A stretch of DNA of 64,000 nt from Candidatus Melainabacteria bacterium (GTDB lineage Bacteria; Cyanobacteriota; Vampirovibrionia; Obscuribacterales; Obscuribacteraceae), in NCBI GenBank assembly GCA_003151275.1, contig PLXC01000147.1:1-64000 (forward strand), read 5' to 3'. Positions 39,955 to 50,206 of the stretch are shown in pieces. The notes beneath the pieces are model-generated. The model was not told the DNA's origin and did not search any database. It saw only the letters and a program-made list of their open reading frames with translations. Both the position numbers and the translations under genes were made by a program. How positions within the stretch are numbered: the first letter of the stretch is position 1; every line of letters begins with the position of its first letter.

Positions 39955-42114
39955 ATGCCAATTGAGCTGACTGTCGGACCGCCTGTGTTGACTATAAACC
40001 AGGGCAACACGTTTATGGTTACGGATCTGAATGGCGAAATTGCTGCAGAGAGCGAGCAAGGGCTATTTTCAAATGATACTCGGTTTGTCAGTTACTACGC
40101 GATATTTGCCAATGGCTATGCTTGGCAGCGTCTATCGTCGAGTACTGTTTCATATTATGCGGCTCGCATTTATCTGACAAACCCAGCCTTTGAAACAGAG
40201 GACGGACCCGTTGAGGCAAGCACTTTAGTCTTAACGATCACCAGAGAGGTCAGCGGCTCCGGCATTTCCGAAAATTTGGAAGTAACAAACTACAGCATGA
40301 AGCGAGTGCGCTTCAATCTGGAACTGGCAATTCGTTGCGATTTCGCCGACATATTCGAAGTGCGGTCCCACCAGTTTGTGCGCAGAGGTCGGATTCAAAC
40401 ATTCTGGAATGATCAAAGTGCAGAGTTGAAATCATCTTATTCGAATCAAGATTTCAATCGCTACATGATTTATCGACTGCTCAGTTGTGGCTCAGCTGCC
40501 CACTTTGCCAATGGGCGCATCGCCTTCGAGTTGGATATTCCTCCAGGGGGCAGCTGGCATGTGGCAAGCAGGCTAGAATTGATTTTAACTGAACAAATTC
40601 CGAATCATGATGAAGTGCACATCGGTGACGACAACGAGTTGCTGCGACTTCAAAGCGCCTGGCAAGAACGTGCCACCAAATTAATCTCATCGAACGAAGA
40701 AATCTATCGTTTGTTCAACCAATCAGTTGAAGACATGGGCGCACTGCGATTGTATGAACAAGAGTGCGACCCCGACACGTGGATGCCGGCCGCGGGTGTA
40801 CCATGGTATGTTGCCTTATTCGGCAGAGATTCTTTGATAACGAGTTTGCAAAACATGAGTATCAATCCCCGCTTCGCTTTGGGTGCGTTGACGAAATTGG
40901 CTCAATACCAAGCAACCGAAATCGACGATCATCGTGATGCTCAGCCGGGAAAGATCCTTCATGAATTGAGGATCGGCGAATTAGCTCATTTCAAGAAAAT
41001 TCCGCACACACCTTATTATGGCACCGCCGATGCTACCGCACTGTATTTGGTGACTCTGCATGAGACGTGGAAATGGTTGGGCGACAAAACAATTTTAGAA
41101 GCGCATAAAGACACGGCTTTAAAATGCTTAGAGTGGATAGATAAGTATGGCGACTTGGACGGTGATGGCTTTCAGGAATACCAGACTCGTTCAGCGCAGG
41201 GTTATGAAAACATGTGCTGGAAAGATTCAGGTGATTCAATAATCTACGCAGACGGTAGCCAAGTAAAACAACCTAAAGCAGTGTGCGAATTACAAGGTTA
41301 TGTTTTCGACGCTTGGATGCGCATGTCCGAGGTTTTCGACGCGCTTGGCGATAGCGATCGAGCTTCTGAATTGCGCAAAAAAGCGGCTGTTCTATACAAA
41401 AATTTCAATGAAAAGTTTTGGTGTGAAGATCTTGGTTTCTTCGCACTCGCGCTCGATCCCGACAAGAAGCCTGTGCGCACAATCGCTTCCAATGCCGGGC
41501 ACTGCCTGTGGAGCGGACTAGCTTCGCCGGAACACGCGGAAAAGGTCGTGAAGAGATTTCAGCAGCAAGATCTGTGGAGCGGTTGGGGCATTCGCACCCT
41601 TTCTTCTCGGCATCCTGCTTACAATGCCCATTCATATCACCGCGGATCGGTATGGCCGCATGATAACGGCATTATCGCTTTGGGATTCAAGCGCTACGGT
41701 TACGGCGTCGAAGCAGCCAAATTGGCGCGAGACATCTCAGAGGCTGCCAGTCACTTTGTCAGCCATCGCCTACCAGAACTTTACGCCGGCATTCAGCGAC
41801 AAATAGCTTCTTTCCCTGTACAATACAGCGGCGCTAATGTGCCTCAAGCTTGGGCTGCAGGGAGCGTCTTTCATTTATTGCAGGCAATTCTTGGATTGCA
41901 AGCTGATGCGCCCAATGGAAAACTATACGTCGATCCAACTCTGCCAAAGTGGCTGCCCGATGTTCTGCTCACGGATTTGAAAGTCGGCGATTCCAACGTC
42001 AAGCTAAAATTCTGGCGAGATGGAGATCGCAGTTTATGGAATGCCACCGTGGATGGTGGCAACATCACGATCGAGCAAAAAAGCTGGCAGCCGTGGGACA
42101 TTAGCAAAGTCTGA
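39955..42114 (+). CDS. Amylo-alpha-1,6-glucosidase (glycogen debranching-type) family protein
   Basis: 719 residues from the ATG at 39955 with GAGGAA upstream. The first about 230 residues form the N-terminal beta-sandwich (GDE_N-like), seen in GNTFMVTDLNGEI and GLFSNDTRFVSYY. The C-terminal part is an (alpha/alpha)6 barrel of the glycogen-debranching/GH133-like class: WMPAAGVPWYVALFGRDSLI, GKILHELRIGE, YYGTADATALYLV, GLASPEHAEKVV, WGIRTLSSRHPAYN and YHRGSVWPHDNGII. It probably hydrolyses alpha-1,6 or similar glucosidic bonds. Related proteins also act on sucrose- or trehalose-like sugars, so the substrate is not settled. Confidence 0.9.
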   Translation: MPIELTVGPPVLTINQGNTFMVTDLNGEIAAESEQGLFSNDTRFVSYYAIFANGYAWQRLSSSTVSYYAARIYLTNPAFETEDGPVEASTLVLTITREVSGSGISENLEVTNYSMKRVRFNLELAIRCDFADIFEVRSHQFVRRGRIQTFWNDQSAELKSSYSNQDFNRYMIYRLLSCGSAAHFANGRIAFELDIPPGGSWHVASRLELILTEQIPNHDEVHIGDDNELLRLQSAWQERATKLISSNEEIYRLFNQSVEDMGALRLYEQECDPDTWMPAAGVPWYVALFGRDSLITSLQNMSINPRFALGALTKLAQYQATEIDDHRDAQPGKILHELRIGELAHFKKIPHTPYYGTADATALYLVTLHETWKWLGDKTILEAHKDTALKCLEWIDKYGDLDGDGFQEYQTRSAQGYENMCWKDSGDSIIYADGSQVKQPKAVCELQGYVFDAWMRMSEVFDALGDSDRASELRKKAAVLYKNFNEKFWCEDLGFFALALDPDKKPVRTIASNAGHCLWSGLASPEHAEKVVKRFQQQDLWSGWGIRTLSSRHPAYNAHSYHRGSVWPHDNGIIALGFKRYGYGVEAAKLARDISEAASHFVSHRLPELYAGIQRQIASFPVQYSGANVPQAWAAGSVFHLLQAILGLQADAPNGKLYVDPTLPKWLPDVLLTDLKVGDSNVKLKFWRDGDRSLWNATVDGGNITIEQKSWQPWDISKV

Positions 42115-42245
42115 TCATTTCCAAACCTGATTGATTCGACTGCTAAACTGTTGGCTCGTTTAAGGAACAGCAACGACCTGTTCGTAAACGACGAGTGTTG
42201 CGGTCACAAGCCGCACGACTTTTGTACTCTTTAAAGGAGAGAAGA

Positions 42246-42683
42246 ATGAAACGTAAAGCATCAGCAGTATGGCAAGGTGGATTGAAGGACGGTAAAGGAA
42301 CAATCTCTACCGACAGTGGCGTGTTGTCAAACACACAATATTCTTTCGGCACCCGTTTTGAAGACGGTAAAGGAACCAACCCAGAAGAGCTCATCGCTGC
42401 AGCTCACGCAGGTTGCTTCTCAATGGCGCTTTCCGGACAACTTGGCGAAGCCAAATTGACTGCCGAAAGCATCAAGACAACCTCGACAGTTACCTTGGAA
42501 AAGGATGACAAAGGTTTTGCAGTAACAGAAATCCACTTGGATGTTGTTTGCAGAATCCCAGGCGCCGACGAAAAGGCATTCATGACTGCAGCAGAAAATG
42601 CTAAAACAGGTTGCCCAATTTCCCGCCTGTTCAATGCCAAGATCACAATGAACGCGCGTTTGGAAACCAAAGCCGCCGTTTAA
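42246..42683 (+). CDS. OsmC/Ohr-type organic hydroperoxide resistance protein
   Basis: 145 residues; AAGGAGAG precedes the ATG. The family signature is present: [19 protein letters not shown] with the first reactive Cys, and [17 protein letters not shown] with the second. The two Cys act in reduction of organic peroxides, with thiol exchange at the dimer interface. The variant with [18 protein letters not shown] at the start is the OsmC subgroup. It ends in a strong hairpin terminator. The divergent DoxX gene is in the same region and may be part of a redox theme. Confidence 0.93.
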   Translation: MKRKASAVWQGGLKDGKGTISTDSGVLSNTQYSFGTRFEDGKGTNPEELIAAAHAGCFSMALSGQLGEAKLTAESIKTTSTVTLEKDDKGFAVTEIHLDVVCRIPGADEKAFMTAAENAKTGCPISRLFNAKITMNARLETKAAV

Positions 42684-42710
42684 GTACGTTCGGCTGGCGC
42701 GAATAAACAC

Positions 42711-42741
42711 AAAAGAGGGTAGCTCTGCGCTGCCCTCTTTT
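42711..42741 (+). terminator. Terminator of the OsmC gene
   Basis: A 13-pair stem, AAAAGAGGGTAGC with GCTGCCCTCTTTT, five-base loop and one G-T pair. The A/T ends make it usable on either strand. Confidence 0.9.
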
Positions 42742-43036
42742 ATAATTCGAAGGACGCAGCCCATTAAGGTGAGGAAATGGATCACCAGAGTCCGGATATG
42801 GTTCGTAAAATCTTTGGACTTTGGAGATAAGCCTGTTTTTTTAGCTATCCGGTTCCTACTTTGCCGAAAAGAACCTGAACCCCCGAACTGTTGCCAATCC
42901 CCTAAATGACAACTAGGCGGATTAGCGAGCCCCACTAGCTTCTTCTGTTAAATCTATAGGGGTACCCCTCAGGTGAGGTATGGCGAATGGATGAGCCAAT
43001 AGCTATGCTGTGGAAGTGAGTTAATGGAGTTCAGAC

Positions 43037-43387
43037 ATGAACAGGAACGCTTCTCAGGTTGGCGCGCCAAATAGTACTTTAAAAGAAGAAGCTCAATTAT
43101 CCCGCAACGTGAAAATTGCCGCCCGTGAATACGGTATAGAACACACAGACGTTGCGCTTGCCTTCGTCGAGCTGGGTGACTTCTATTATCACCAAGAACG
43201 ATTCGTTGACAGCTCTGATGCGTTTAAACGAGCATTAGACATCTACGAAGCGTTAGGAGACGGTCATCAAATGTTGGCTGCAATCGCGATGCGCAGTCTA
43301 TCTAGTTCCTTGATTTCTCAAGGCAAATGTTCCGAAGCTTCATTGCTTAACGCAAGCGCCCGCGATTTAATCAGAACGTATCAATAA
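43037..43387 (+). CDS. Small TPR protein
   Basis: 116 residues with GGAG eight bases before the ATG. Two TPR-like pairs are visible: VALAFVELGDFYYHQERFVD and SSDAFKRALDIYEALGDG. A third helix, AIAMRSLSSSLISQGK, follows. There is no signal peptide, so it should be cytoplasmic. It is probably a scaffold or chaperone-like protein. The 295 bases upstream contain only a 17-codon frame at 42777 with a GAGGAA site. Confidence 0.6.
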   Translation: MNRNASQVGAPNSTLKEEAQLSRNVKIAAREYGIEHTDVALAFVELGDFYYHQERFVDSSDAFKRALDIYEALGDGHQMLAAIAMRSLSSSLISQGKCSEASLLNASARDLIRTYQ

Positions 43388-43622
43388 TCCAAATATTGCG
43401 AACGTATTTCGACCTTGGGGGCGCCGCAATCCATGGCGGCGTCGAAAAGATTTCAATCGCTAACTACGATTCAACATGTCCGCAATGGCATCCGATGCCA
43501 CCTTATTCATTTTCTAGTGCCTAACATAAGAGCGCACGCATCGGGCGGACTCTATTCGAAAAGCACGTCACATTCTCGACTAGAAACCTTCATTTTCGAT
43601 CAAAATGAGGTATAGGATGTAA

Positions 43623-44027
43623 GTGAGAACGTGGCGCGCAACTATGAAAATAACGACGAGCATCAACTACATACTCAGATTGTTTGCATTCATTGCATTT
43701 ATTCTTGCTGCGGTTCCAAACGCCGGTAGCTGCGCGGCCCTAGACCGCGGGGATAGCATCGCAATGCATAGCTGTTGTGCGGCTGTAACTTCGTGCAACA
43801 CAAGTGTTATGACGGTTGATTGCTGCTGCAAAGCTGCACCCGTTAAGACGGCAGCAATGCCTGGACTAATAGTGTCGAGTCCCACCGAGTTCGTTCGAGT
43901 AGCAGCACTTCCCCAGACACCCCTGCCTGCTAATTATTACGCAGTCTGTATTTTGTCGCGCACCGGTGTCATTGCAACTGCTACGTTACCAAAGATCTAT
44001 ATAGTTCTTCGGGCCTTGTTGATTTAA
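43623..44027 (+). CDS. Cysteine-rich secreted protein next to copper genes
   Basis: 134 residues from GTG at 43623 (AGGAT upstream); ATG at 43644 is the alternative. The helix LRLFAFIAFILAAVPNAGSC is a signal peptide. The mature part has clusters of Cys (HSCCAAVTSCNTS and VDCCCKAAP), probably metal ligands, and a second hydrophobic segment near the end. Small Cys-rich exported proteins like this often accompany copper resistance genes. The next gene encodes a copper-binding four-helix protein, which supports the idea. Precise function unknown. Confidence 0.55.
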   Translation: MRTWRATMKITTSINYILRLFAFIAFILAAVPNAGSCAALDRGDSIAMHSCCAAVTSCNTSVMTVDCCCKAAPVKTAAMPGLIVSSPTEFVRVAALPQTPLPANYYAVCILSRTGVIATATLPKIYIVLRALLI

Positions 44028-44110
44028 AGAGTTCTTGAATTCCGCTATCAAAATTACTGGTTTGCCAAAGCGAACTGATTTTGTTCGCTATATATTCAAG
44101 GAGTATTTTT

Positions 44111-44527
44111 ATGAAAATGACATCGGCTTTCTTTATGATGTTTGCCTTTATGGTGCTCTCTTTCTTTTCGGTCGTCAGTGTTAATCCCGCTCTAGCACAG
44201 CATTCGGGCGCTGGAATGGAGACATGTATAAAAAACTGCAATTCTTGTTCAACAGTCTGTGATAAGGCGCTTAAACATGAGCAAGATAAGGGTAAAGCGG
44301 CATCAGCAGAACTGACAAAAGTCCTGGAAGATTGTGCAGCGATTTGCAAGACGAGTGAGGGAATGCTGAAACGTGGATCCGAATTCCACCCTAAAGTTTG
44401 CAACGTTTGTTCTGACATTTGCTCAAAGTGTGCCGAACTTTGTGAAAAATCCAAAGATAAAGCGCTGCAGGATTGCGCGAAAGAGTGCCGAAAGTGCGAA
44501 GAGTCTTGCAAAAAGATGGCAAGCTAA
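44111..44527 (+). CDS. Exported four-helix-bundle copper-binding protein (Csp/DUF326-like)
   Basis: 138 residues; AAGGAG precedes the ATG. A signal peptide (about 1-30, ending NPALAQHS) is followed by a helical domain with Cys spaced as C-x3-C-x2-C-x3-C along the helices: TCIKNCNSCSTVCDKAL, EDCAAICKTSEGML, KVCNVCSDICSKCAELCEKS and DCAKECRKCEESCKKMA. This is the pattern of the cytosolic/exported copper storage proteins, in which Cys point into a bundle and bind many Cu(I). It would buffer periplasmic copper. The copper ATPase nearby supports the role. Confidence 0.82.
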   Translation: MKMTSAFFMMFAFMVLSFFSVVSVNPALAQHSGAGMETCIKNCNSCSTVCDKALKHEQDKGKAASAELTKVLEDCAAICKTSEGMLKRGSEFHPKVCNVCSDICSKCAELCEKSKDKALQDCAKECRKCEESCKKMAS

Positions 44528-44698
44528 TTGACCTGAGGAGGTGCGTGTAACCGCGTCCCTTCTCTTCTTGTACTTTGAAATCAAAACCTCGAGGAGCTGA
44601 TAGCCACCGTGCTTTCAGTTCCTTCGATGTTTCTTTTTTCGGCAGATGACGCGCTCTTTGGTGAGTTTCTTGCTACGATCGGCTGCATGCGGCAGACC

Positions 44699-46084
44699 AT
44701 GAAATATTTTGCAATCGTTCTTAGCTTTGTGGTTTCTGGATCTCAACTTGTAACGGCAGATGGGATAAAACCTTCGCCACCGCACACCGTCGATGAAACT
44801 ACTGAAATTCGTGCTCTGCCAGGTAAACTGAATTCTATTCCTGTTTTCAACAGCAACAGTCCCGAAGTCGTTCAGAACGAAGGAATATTGCTTTCAACTT
44901 TTCCTCCGAAAGGAATGAAGTTTCCAGCGGCACATTTGAACCATCCGTTAAATGGCGATTTCAGCATATTTTTCCATCATATTTCAAATGGAGTGGTGAC
45001 TAAATCCAACAAGGCAGTTTTTATTGGAATCATTGCGCACAACCCGAACGTGCGCAATGCGGTGCTGAAAATAAATCGAGCTGCTAAATATTTGAGTCAA
45101 CCTGATGCACCATTCAAACTATTGCCTTCGAGTTCGGACAATGCTCAGGGCGATGTTTATGCCGGTCCTGGAGATCGGGTTATGTCTGACTTCTTGCACT
45201 CGAAGCCGAGTGATCCAGTTTGGCCGATCACTATAGTCATACCGCCCCACCAAACAAGAGTGATTGCTGCTTTGCCGATTCCGATTAAAGGATTAGTGCC
45301 TCCGATTAACGGATTGTCAGGATTAATCGAAGTGCATACCAGCCGCCCAGTCTATTTAGCATCGCTGGCTTTGTATGGAAAACCTACCGGCGATGGCATC
45401 GACAATGTCCCTGAACTAAGTGAGTGGGACACGGCATTGCACAATTATGATTTGGTTCGCCCGCGTGAAAAAGCTCCAACTGCACCGGGCACCAAGACTG
45501 GTATCACTTATGGACGTGTCGCTGGCGTTTCGACCGGCACGATCTGGGATGGCTTAATCACTGATGGGCCTCACACTAAGAACCTATCTGTGAAGCTTGG
45601 GCAAAAGATTTCTTATCCGATAAGTTCAATCGAACAGGGTGCTTTTGGCACCGGACAGATACAGAGTGCGAACATGGCTGTGCGTTATCCGGATACTGCG
45701 CACCAGGCTCACGGGAACTTCGGCGTTCACTATGCGTTGCAGATTCCACTGCACAATACGGCCGAGATGGAAGCGGTTGTCACTATTCACTTGCAAACTC
45801 CTTTGAAAAGTGATGAGCGCAAGAACGAACTCAAATTCTATGACTCCGCTCCAGCGCGGGTGTTCTTTCGGGGCACAGTGCGGGTCCGTTATTTGGATGA
45901 CAACGGGCAAAATTGCGACAAATACATACATCTTGTTCAAAATCGCGGCGAGAAGAGCGGACCCTTAATGCAGTTTTTGCTCAAGGCTGGTGAGCACAGG
46001 CGCGTGCAACTTGATTTGTTTTACCCTCCTGATGCGACACCACCTCAGGTGCTTACGATCAAGACGTTCCCACTCGTGCATTAG
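44699..46084 (+). CDS. DUF3370 family secreted protein
   Basis: About 461 residues. The ATG at 44699 gives a signal peptide [20 protein letters not shown]; the frame is open to GTG 44609 with a distant GAGGAG, so the start is uncertain. The mature sequence, from [20 protein letters not shown] through GGPGDRV-like and [15 protein letters not shown] segments, matches my memory of the cyanobacterial DUF3370 family. Its function is unknown; it looks like a beta-rich extracellular protein. It overlaps the end of the copper ATPase gene by four bases, tail to tail. Confidence 0.78.
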   Translation: MKYFAIVLSFVVSGSQLVTADGIKPSPPHTVDETTEIRALPGKLNSIPVFNSNSPEVVQNEGILLSTFPPKGMKFPAAHLNHPLNGDFSIFFHHISNGVVTKSNKAVFIGIIAHNPNVRNAVLKINRAAKYLSQPDAPFKLLPSSSDNAQGDVYAGPGDRVMSDFLHSKPSDPVWPITIVIPPHQTRVIAALPIPIKGLVPPINGLSGLIEVHTSRPVYLASLALYGKPTGDGIDNVPELSEWDTALHNYDLVRPREKAPTAPGTKTGITYGRVAGVSTGTIWDGLITDGPHTKNLSVKLGQKISYPISSIEQGAFGTGQIQSANMAVRYPDTAHQAHGNFGVHYALQIPLHNTAEMEAVVTIHLQTPLKSDERKNELKFYDSAPARVFFRGTVRVRYLDDNGQNCDKYIHLVQNRGEKSGPLMQFLLKAGEHRRVQLDLFYPPDATPPQVLTIKTFPLVH

Positions 46085-48396
46085 AGTTTGCTAGATTGCA
46101 ATCTGAGGGAGTTGGCAATCACTGAAACTGAGCTTAAGCTCATGGCGGCGCTTGCAATCAAGGGATTGAGAAGTATGCCGAGCGATGGGTACAAAACTCC
46201 GGCTGCAAGTGGTATAGCAAGACTGTTGTAGACGAAGGCGAGAAAGAGGTTTTGCTTGATGTTGGCGAGCAATTGATGGCTCAGGGTTATCGCCTTTTCC
46301 ACTCCTCTGAGATCGCCGTGTACTAAGACAATCCCCGCCGCTTCCAGAGCGATGTCTGAACCCGTATCCATTGCTATTCCAACATCCGCCTGACTGAGCG
46401 CAGGTGCATCATTTATGCCATCTCCTGCCATTGCCACCACGTGGTGTTGCAACTGCAAGGATTTTATAAAATCAGCTTTTTCTGTCGGCTGTAGACCATA
46501 TCTGAATTCGTCAATACCGGCTTGCGAGGCGATGAAAGCTACTGCTTCCTTTTGATCCCCACTGAGCATGATCACTTTTATGCCACGCGTTTTTAAAGAC
46601 TGTGCCGCTTTGTTAGCGGAAGACTTCATTTTATCGCCTGCCGCCAAGATACCAATTAGCTTTTCGTCCGCCTTCAAATACATCAAAGTAGCGCCCTGGG
46701 ATGAAAGTACCATCGCACTTTTAGCGGCGGTCGGGTTTTCGATCTCGGACAATGTTCCTCTGCTCAAAGTCACCAACTTGCCATTCAATTTTCCTGTGAC
46801 ACCAAATCCGGTGTGTGACCGGAAATTTTCCGGCTTGGACAAACGAAGGTTCTTAGCAGCAGACGCTTTCAAAATCGCGAAGGCAAGAGGGTGTTCACTG
46901 CCTTGTTCCAGCGACGCTGCCAGAGTCAAAATTTCTTCTTCAGTGCCGCTAATCGGGATAGTCTCTAGTAGTGTCGGTTTGCCTTCCGTAACTGTTCCTG
47001 TCTTGTCGATGACGAGGATGTCCACGGAGGCCAGTCTCTGCAAAACTTCGGCGTTGCGTACCAATAATCCATCCGACGCGCCACGACCGATGGCGGCTAT
47101 TACGGACATTGGCGCCGCTAGACCTAGTGCACATGGGCAAGCAACAATTAGAACTGCAATTGAATTCATGACAGCGTTTGTCAAAGTATGCACGAAGAGA
47201 AACCAGTAGACAAAGGTTAGAATCGCAATGGCGATCACAGTAGGTACGAAATACTCAGCAACCTTGTCGACTTCTTTTTGCATTGGCAATCGACTTCTTT
47301 GTCCATCGTTTACAGCCTTGACTATTCGAGCTAAAACTGTGTTCGCACCCACTTCTTTAGCTACGCTAACAAAGCTGCCGGTAAGATTCATTGTTCCTGC
47401 TGTGACGGTGTCACCTACTGCTTTGTCTATGGGCAGCGGCTCTCCTGTCAACATAGATTCATCCACCGAACTGAATCCTTCTGTCACCACTCCGTCGACT
47501 GGAATTTTTTCACCAGGGCGCACGCGAATCAGATTACCCACCGCAATTGCATCTAAGGGCAGGTCAATTTCTGTGCCATCCGGCTGCAGCACACGAGCGC
47601 TTTTCGGTGCTAATGAAAGCAGCTTTTTGATCGCATTTCCTGTTTGAGCACGAGCTTTCAACTCCAACACCTGACCAAGCAAAACTAAAGTTGTGATCGC
47701 AGCCCCTGATTCAAAATAGACCATAGAGTGCTCTGACGCCTTCGAGGTGGGAATCAGGTTGGGAAAGATAGTGACAACGCTGCTGTAAGCAAAGGAAATA
47801 CCTATCCCCATTCCAATCAATGTAAACATGTTGGGACTTCGATTGATAATCGAATCCCAAGCTCGTACAAAGAATGGATAGCCTCCGTATAAAAGAACCG
47901 GCGTCGACAGAGCCATCTCAATCCAGGCAACAGATTCGGCACCAATTGGCAAATGCACCATTGGTATCATGTCAGGCATGCTCAACAAGAAGATCAGGAG
48001 TGTGAAAAAAACGCTGACCCCAAACCGACGCTTCATGTCAACTAGTTCTTCGTCTGGTGCTTCTGAATCAACTAAGCGGATGTCTTTCGGTTCCAGGGCC
48101 ATACCGCATTTTGGACAGGCTCCCGGTTTCAGCGACAAAACTTCGGGATGCATAGGGCATGTCCATTCGGAACCGGGTTTGATTATTGGCACCACATCTG
48201 GTTCTGGTGCCAAATACTGTGCTGGATTGTTGGAAAATTTTTGGCGACAGTCGGGATTACAGAAGTAATATTTGGTACCATTCAGTGCAAGCATGGGTGT
48301 GCCCTCGACAGGCACTACATTCATCCCACAAACTGGGTCGCGCAAGGAAGAGCTAGTTGATCCTTCAGTGGTGGACGGCGGATGAGTGTCTTTCAT
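46081..48396 (-). CDS. copA: Copper-translocating P1B-type ATPase with YHS and metal-binding N-terminus
   Basis: 771 residues. A YHS domain (about 20-63, [20 protein letters not shown]) and a heavy-metal-binding domain (78-103, WTCPMHPEV and [11 protein letters not shown]) replace the usual HMA ferredoxin-like domain. The transport core has CPC in [10 protein letters not shown] within the membrane, TGE in [12 protein letters not shown], the phosphorylated Asp in [11 protein letters not shown], the HP motif in GSEHPLA and [10 protein letters not shown] at the hinge. This is a Cu(I) exporter. The YHS-HMBD arrangement is common in CopA/SilP-like pumps. It pairs with the exported Csp and Cys-rich proteins nearby. 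Silver transport is possible. Confidence 0.94.
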   Translation of the reverse strand: MKDTHPPSTTEGSTSSSLRDPVCGMNVVPVEGTPMLALNGTKYYFCNPDCRQKFSNNPAQYLAPEPDVVPIIKPGSEWTCPMHPEVLSLKPGACPKCGMALEPKDIRLVDSEAPDEELVDMKRRFGVSVFFTLLIFLLSMPDMIPMVHLPIGAESVAWIEMALSTPVLLYGGYPFFVRAWDSIINRSPNMFTLIGMGIGISFAYSSVVTIFPNLIPTSKASEHSMVYFESGAAITTLVLLGQVLELKARAQTGNAIKKLLSLAPKSARVLQPDGTEIDLPLDAIAVGNLIRVRPGEKIPVDGVVTEGFSSVDESMLTGEPLPIDKAVGDTVTAGTMNLTGSFVSVAKEVGANTVLARIVKAVNDGQRSRLPMQKEVDKVAEYFVPTVIAIAILTFVYWFLFVHTLTNAVMNSIAVLIVACPCALGLAAPMSVIAAIGRGASDGLLVRNAEVLQRLASVDILVIDKTGTVTEGKPTLLETIPISGTEEEILTLAASLEQGSEHPLAFAILKASAAKNLRLSKPENFRSHTGFGVTGKLNGKLVTLSRGTLSEIENPTAAKSAMVLSSQGATLMYLKADEKLIGILAAGDKMKSSANKAAQSLKTRGIKVIMLSGDQKEAVAFIASQAGIDEFRYGLQPTEKADFIKSLQLQHHVVAMAGDGINDAPALSQADVGIAMDTGSDIALEAAGIVLVHGDLRGVEKAITLSHQLLANIKQNLFLAFVYNSLAIPLAAGVLYPSLGILLNPLIASAAMSLSSVSVIANSLRLQSSKL

Positions 48397-48467
48397 ATAC
48401 TACAAATTGATTGGTTGGCTGCTCACTTTTTTAGCACGGCATGCTAATAGATACTACATGGAGTTAT

Positions 48468-49454
48468 ATGCGTAGTTCGAATCAGGGTCACTTCAAACGA
48501 ATTTTTGTTGCGCTGGGAGTTGTACTCGGTGCTGCTCTCAGCGCTTTGGCTGCTGAAACAGGTGACGCCTATAAGGGTGTTGAATATTTCGGCTCGTCTC
48601 AGTTAACAACAATGGAGTTGGAAAAGATTCTCGCCTTGAAGCCAGGCGCGAATTTGGCAGCAATTGAAAAGGCTCTGGATCGATTGGAGAAAACTCTCGA
48701 GGCACGCCATATTCCCAATAATGTTGAGGTGGTTGCCGGCGAACCTGGATCCGTTTACATCGCAGTCGATGTTTTGGATAGCTCTAATGAAACAGTGCCA
48801 ACACGTAAATTGAAGAATCCCCGGCATGTCCTCGTTAGGAGTGAAAAACCTTTCCTTGTCTTGGATGAATTGACCAAGAGGCTAGAAAAACTCACGGACG
48901 AGGGGCGCTCCTGGTCGGAATCATATCGTGATGGCTCGAAGTACTATTCTGACGAGCCATCAAATCAGTATGTCGCCGAAATTGAAAGATTCGCTCCAGA
49001 CATGCGTGAAGAGTTGCTGGCAGTAGTTGAAAGCGATCCTGACGCCAATCGAAGGAAGAAAGCGGTTGAATTGCTTGGTTGGGCAGGCGAAACACCTTAC
49101 ACAACAAATCGATTGACGGACGCCTTCGATGACAGCGACCCAAAAGTGCGCGTGGCTGCGATTCGCTATGTGTTTCCTCGGCTCTCCTTGTTGCCCGACG
49201 AGTATCCATACATCCGTTTAATTCAGGCTGCGTCAAGAGAGTTGAATCGACCTTCCCATCAGGATCGCTCCAAAGCGCTGTATGTGCTGCTCTGGCTGGC
49301 GAAGAAGAATGTATTGTTCGTTCGCGACATCAAGGGTTATAACGAGGCGCGTCTCAAACAATTGGCAAGTGACAGTGTTCTTCCGACTGTGAAGGCGCCG
49401 GCTCAGCAGTTGCTGGCAATCATTGCGGAATGGGACAAAGGGCCGGTACAGTAA
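48468..49454 (+). CDS. Secreted HEAT-repeat-like protein
   Basis: 328 residues; GGAG lies five bases before the ATG at 48468. A signal peptide or anchor (FVALGVVLGAALSALAAET) is followed by a domain with a POTRA-like pattern (KGVEYFGSSQLTTMELEKIL, GANLAAIEKALDRLEKTLE). The C-terminal half contains HEAT-like units (RKKAVELLGWAGETPYT, DPKVRVAAIRYVFPRL). It looks like a protein-interaction platform outside the cytoplasm. Which partner it binds is unknown. It is divergent from the copper ATPase gene. Confidence 0.68.
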   Translation: MRSSNQGHFKRIFVALGVVLGAALSALAAETGDAYKGVEYFGSSQLTTMELEKILALKPGANLAAIEKALDRLEKTLEARHIPNNVEVVAGEPGSVYIAVDVLDSSNETVPTRKLKNPRHVLVRSEKPFLVLDELTKRLEKLTDEGRSWSESYRDGSKYYSDEPSNQYVAEIERFAPDMREELLAVVESDPDANRRKKAVELLGWAGETPYTTNRLTDAFDDSDPKVRVAAIRYVFPRLSLLPDEYPYIRLIQAASRELNRPSHQDRSKALYVLLWLAKKNVLFVRDIKGYNEARLKQLASDSVLPTVKAPAQQLLAIIAEWDKGPVQ

Positions 49455-49675
49455 ATTTCCAGGAATCGTGGATCAGTAAATTTGTGGAAATAGTTTGTGG
49501 AGCTGGAGGACAATGTCTCCTGGTTGCTGAAATCGGGCAACCTGTCGGGCTCGAACTTAGACTGGAGTGCAGTCGGCATCGCTGAAATTTTTACCGATGA
49601 CGGTTAAAATTCAGGCTGAAAAATAAGTCTGATAAATAATGTTAGGATGCCAAGCGTACGGGTATTAAAAATGTA

Positions 49676-49752
49676 GCCGGTGGGAGTGGCTGCTGCCTCT
49701 TTATTAGACCACATGTCATGAGGGCGCCCCATCCACCGGCGCCTTTTTATTT
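49676..49752. terminator. Bidirectional hairpin with long loop in the 49455-49845 gap
   Basis: GCCGGTGG (49676-49683) pairs with CCACCGGC (49733-49740). TTTTTATTT follows on the plus strand, and the minus strand reads CTACATTTTT, so it could stop transcription from either side. The 49-base loop is itself GC-rich and could fold, so a small RNA of about 130 bases starting near 49620 is possible. It lies more than 200 bases from the nearest upstream stop. The rest of the 391-base gap is empty. Confidence 0.5.
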
Positions 49753-49845
49753 GGCGTAACTTCACTTGGTCACCGATTGCTTCGCTATCCAAGCTAATTT
49801 GGATAAGATGATTGTATAAAACATTGTCACATTCGATCTGACTAA

Positions 49846-50076
49846 ATGAAAACCGAAATTTCCAAATCCGAATTCAAGGCGAGAGCCTTGGAAATACTTA
49901 GGGCGGTCGAGAATACCGGTCAATCGATCCTTATTACCGATCGTGGTATTCCGACAGTAGAGATCCGTCCATATCGTGGTCATTTGCGAGATGCGCGAGA
50001 AATCTTGAAGGGAAGCGTACTGGCATTTGTAGATCCCACTGAACCGACAGACGAGGATTGGCAGTCATTGGATTGA
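49846..50076 (+). CDS. Phd/YefM-type antitoxin
   Basis: 76 residues. ISKSEFKARALEILRAVENT followed by QSILITDRGIPTVEIRPY is the conserved start of Phd/YefM antitoxins, including the dimer-forming strand. These proteins bind their operator and neutralise a PIN or RelE toxin with the C-terminal tail. The tail here is EILKGSVLAFVDPTEPTDED, like those that pair with VapC. The stop overlaps a short frame that is the stub of a VapC toxin (50073-50141). An orphan antitoxin can still repress its own promoter. Confidence 0.9.
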   Translation: MKTEISKSEFKARALEILRAVENTGQSILITDRGIPTVEIRPYRGHLRDAREILKGSVLAFVDPTEPTDEDWQSLD

Positions 50077-50141
50077 TTGTCATCGACAGTTACGCATCGC
50101 GGATTTTAACAACTCCGCAATTACACGGCAGTAACCTCTAG
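50073..50141 (+). pseudogene. Stub of a VapC (PIN-domain) toxin
   Basis: A 22-codon frame overlaps the antitoxin stop by four bases, as real toxin genes do. It reads LIVIDSYASRILTTPQLHGS then NL and stops. LIVIDSYA is like the start of PIN domains (MIVLDTHA, with the first metal-binding Asp). ASRILTTPQLHGS resembles the later DRIITATAQLHGS segment of the same fold. About 90 codons between the two are missing. The toxin is therefore inactive. Confidence 0.5.
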
Positions 50142-50206
50142 CTACCGACCAAATTTACTATTTATTTAGCCAACACCTCGCTGTTTCTTCTTGAAGGAGA
50201 GGCTCT

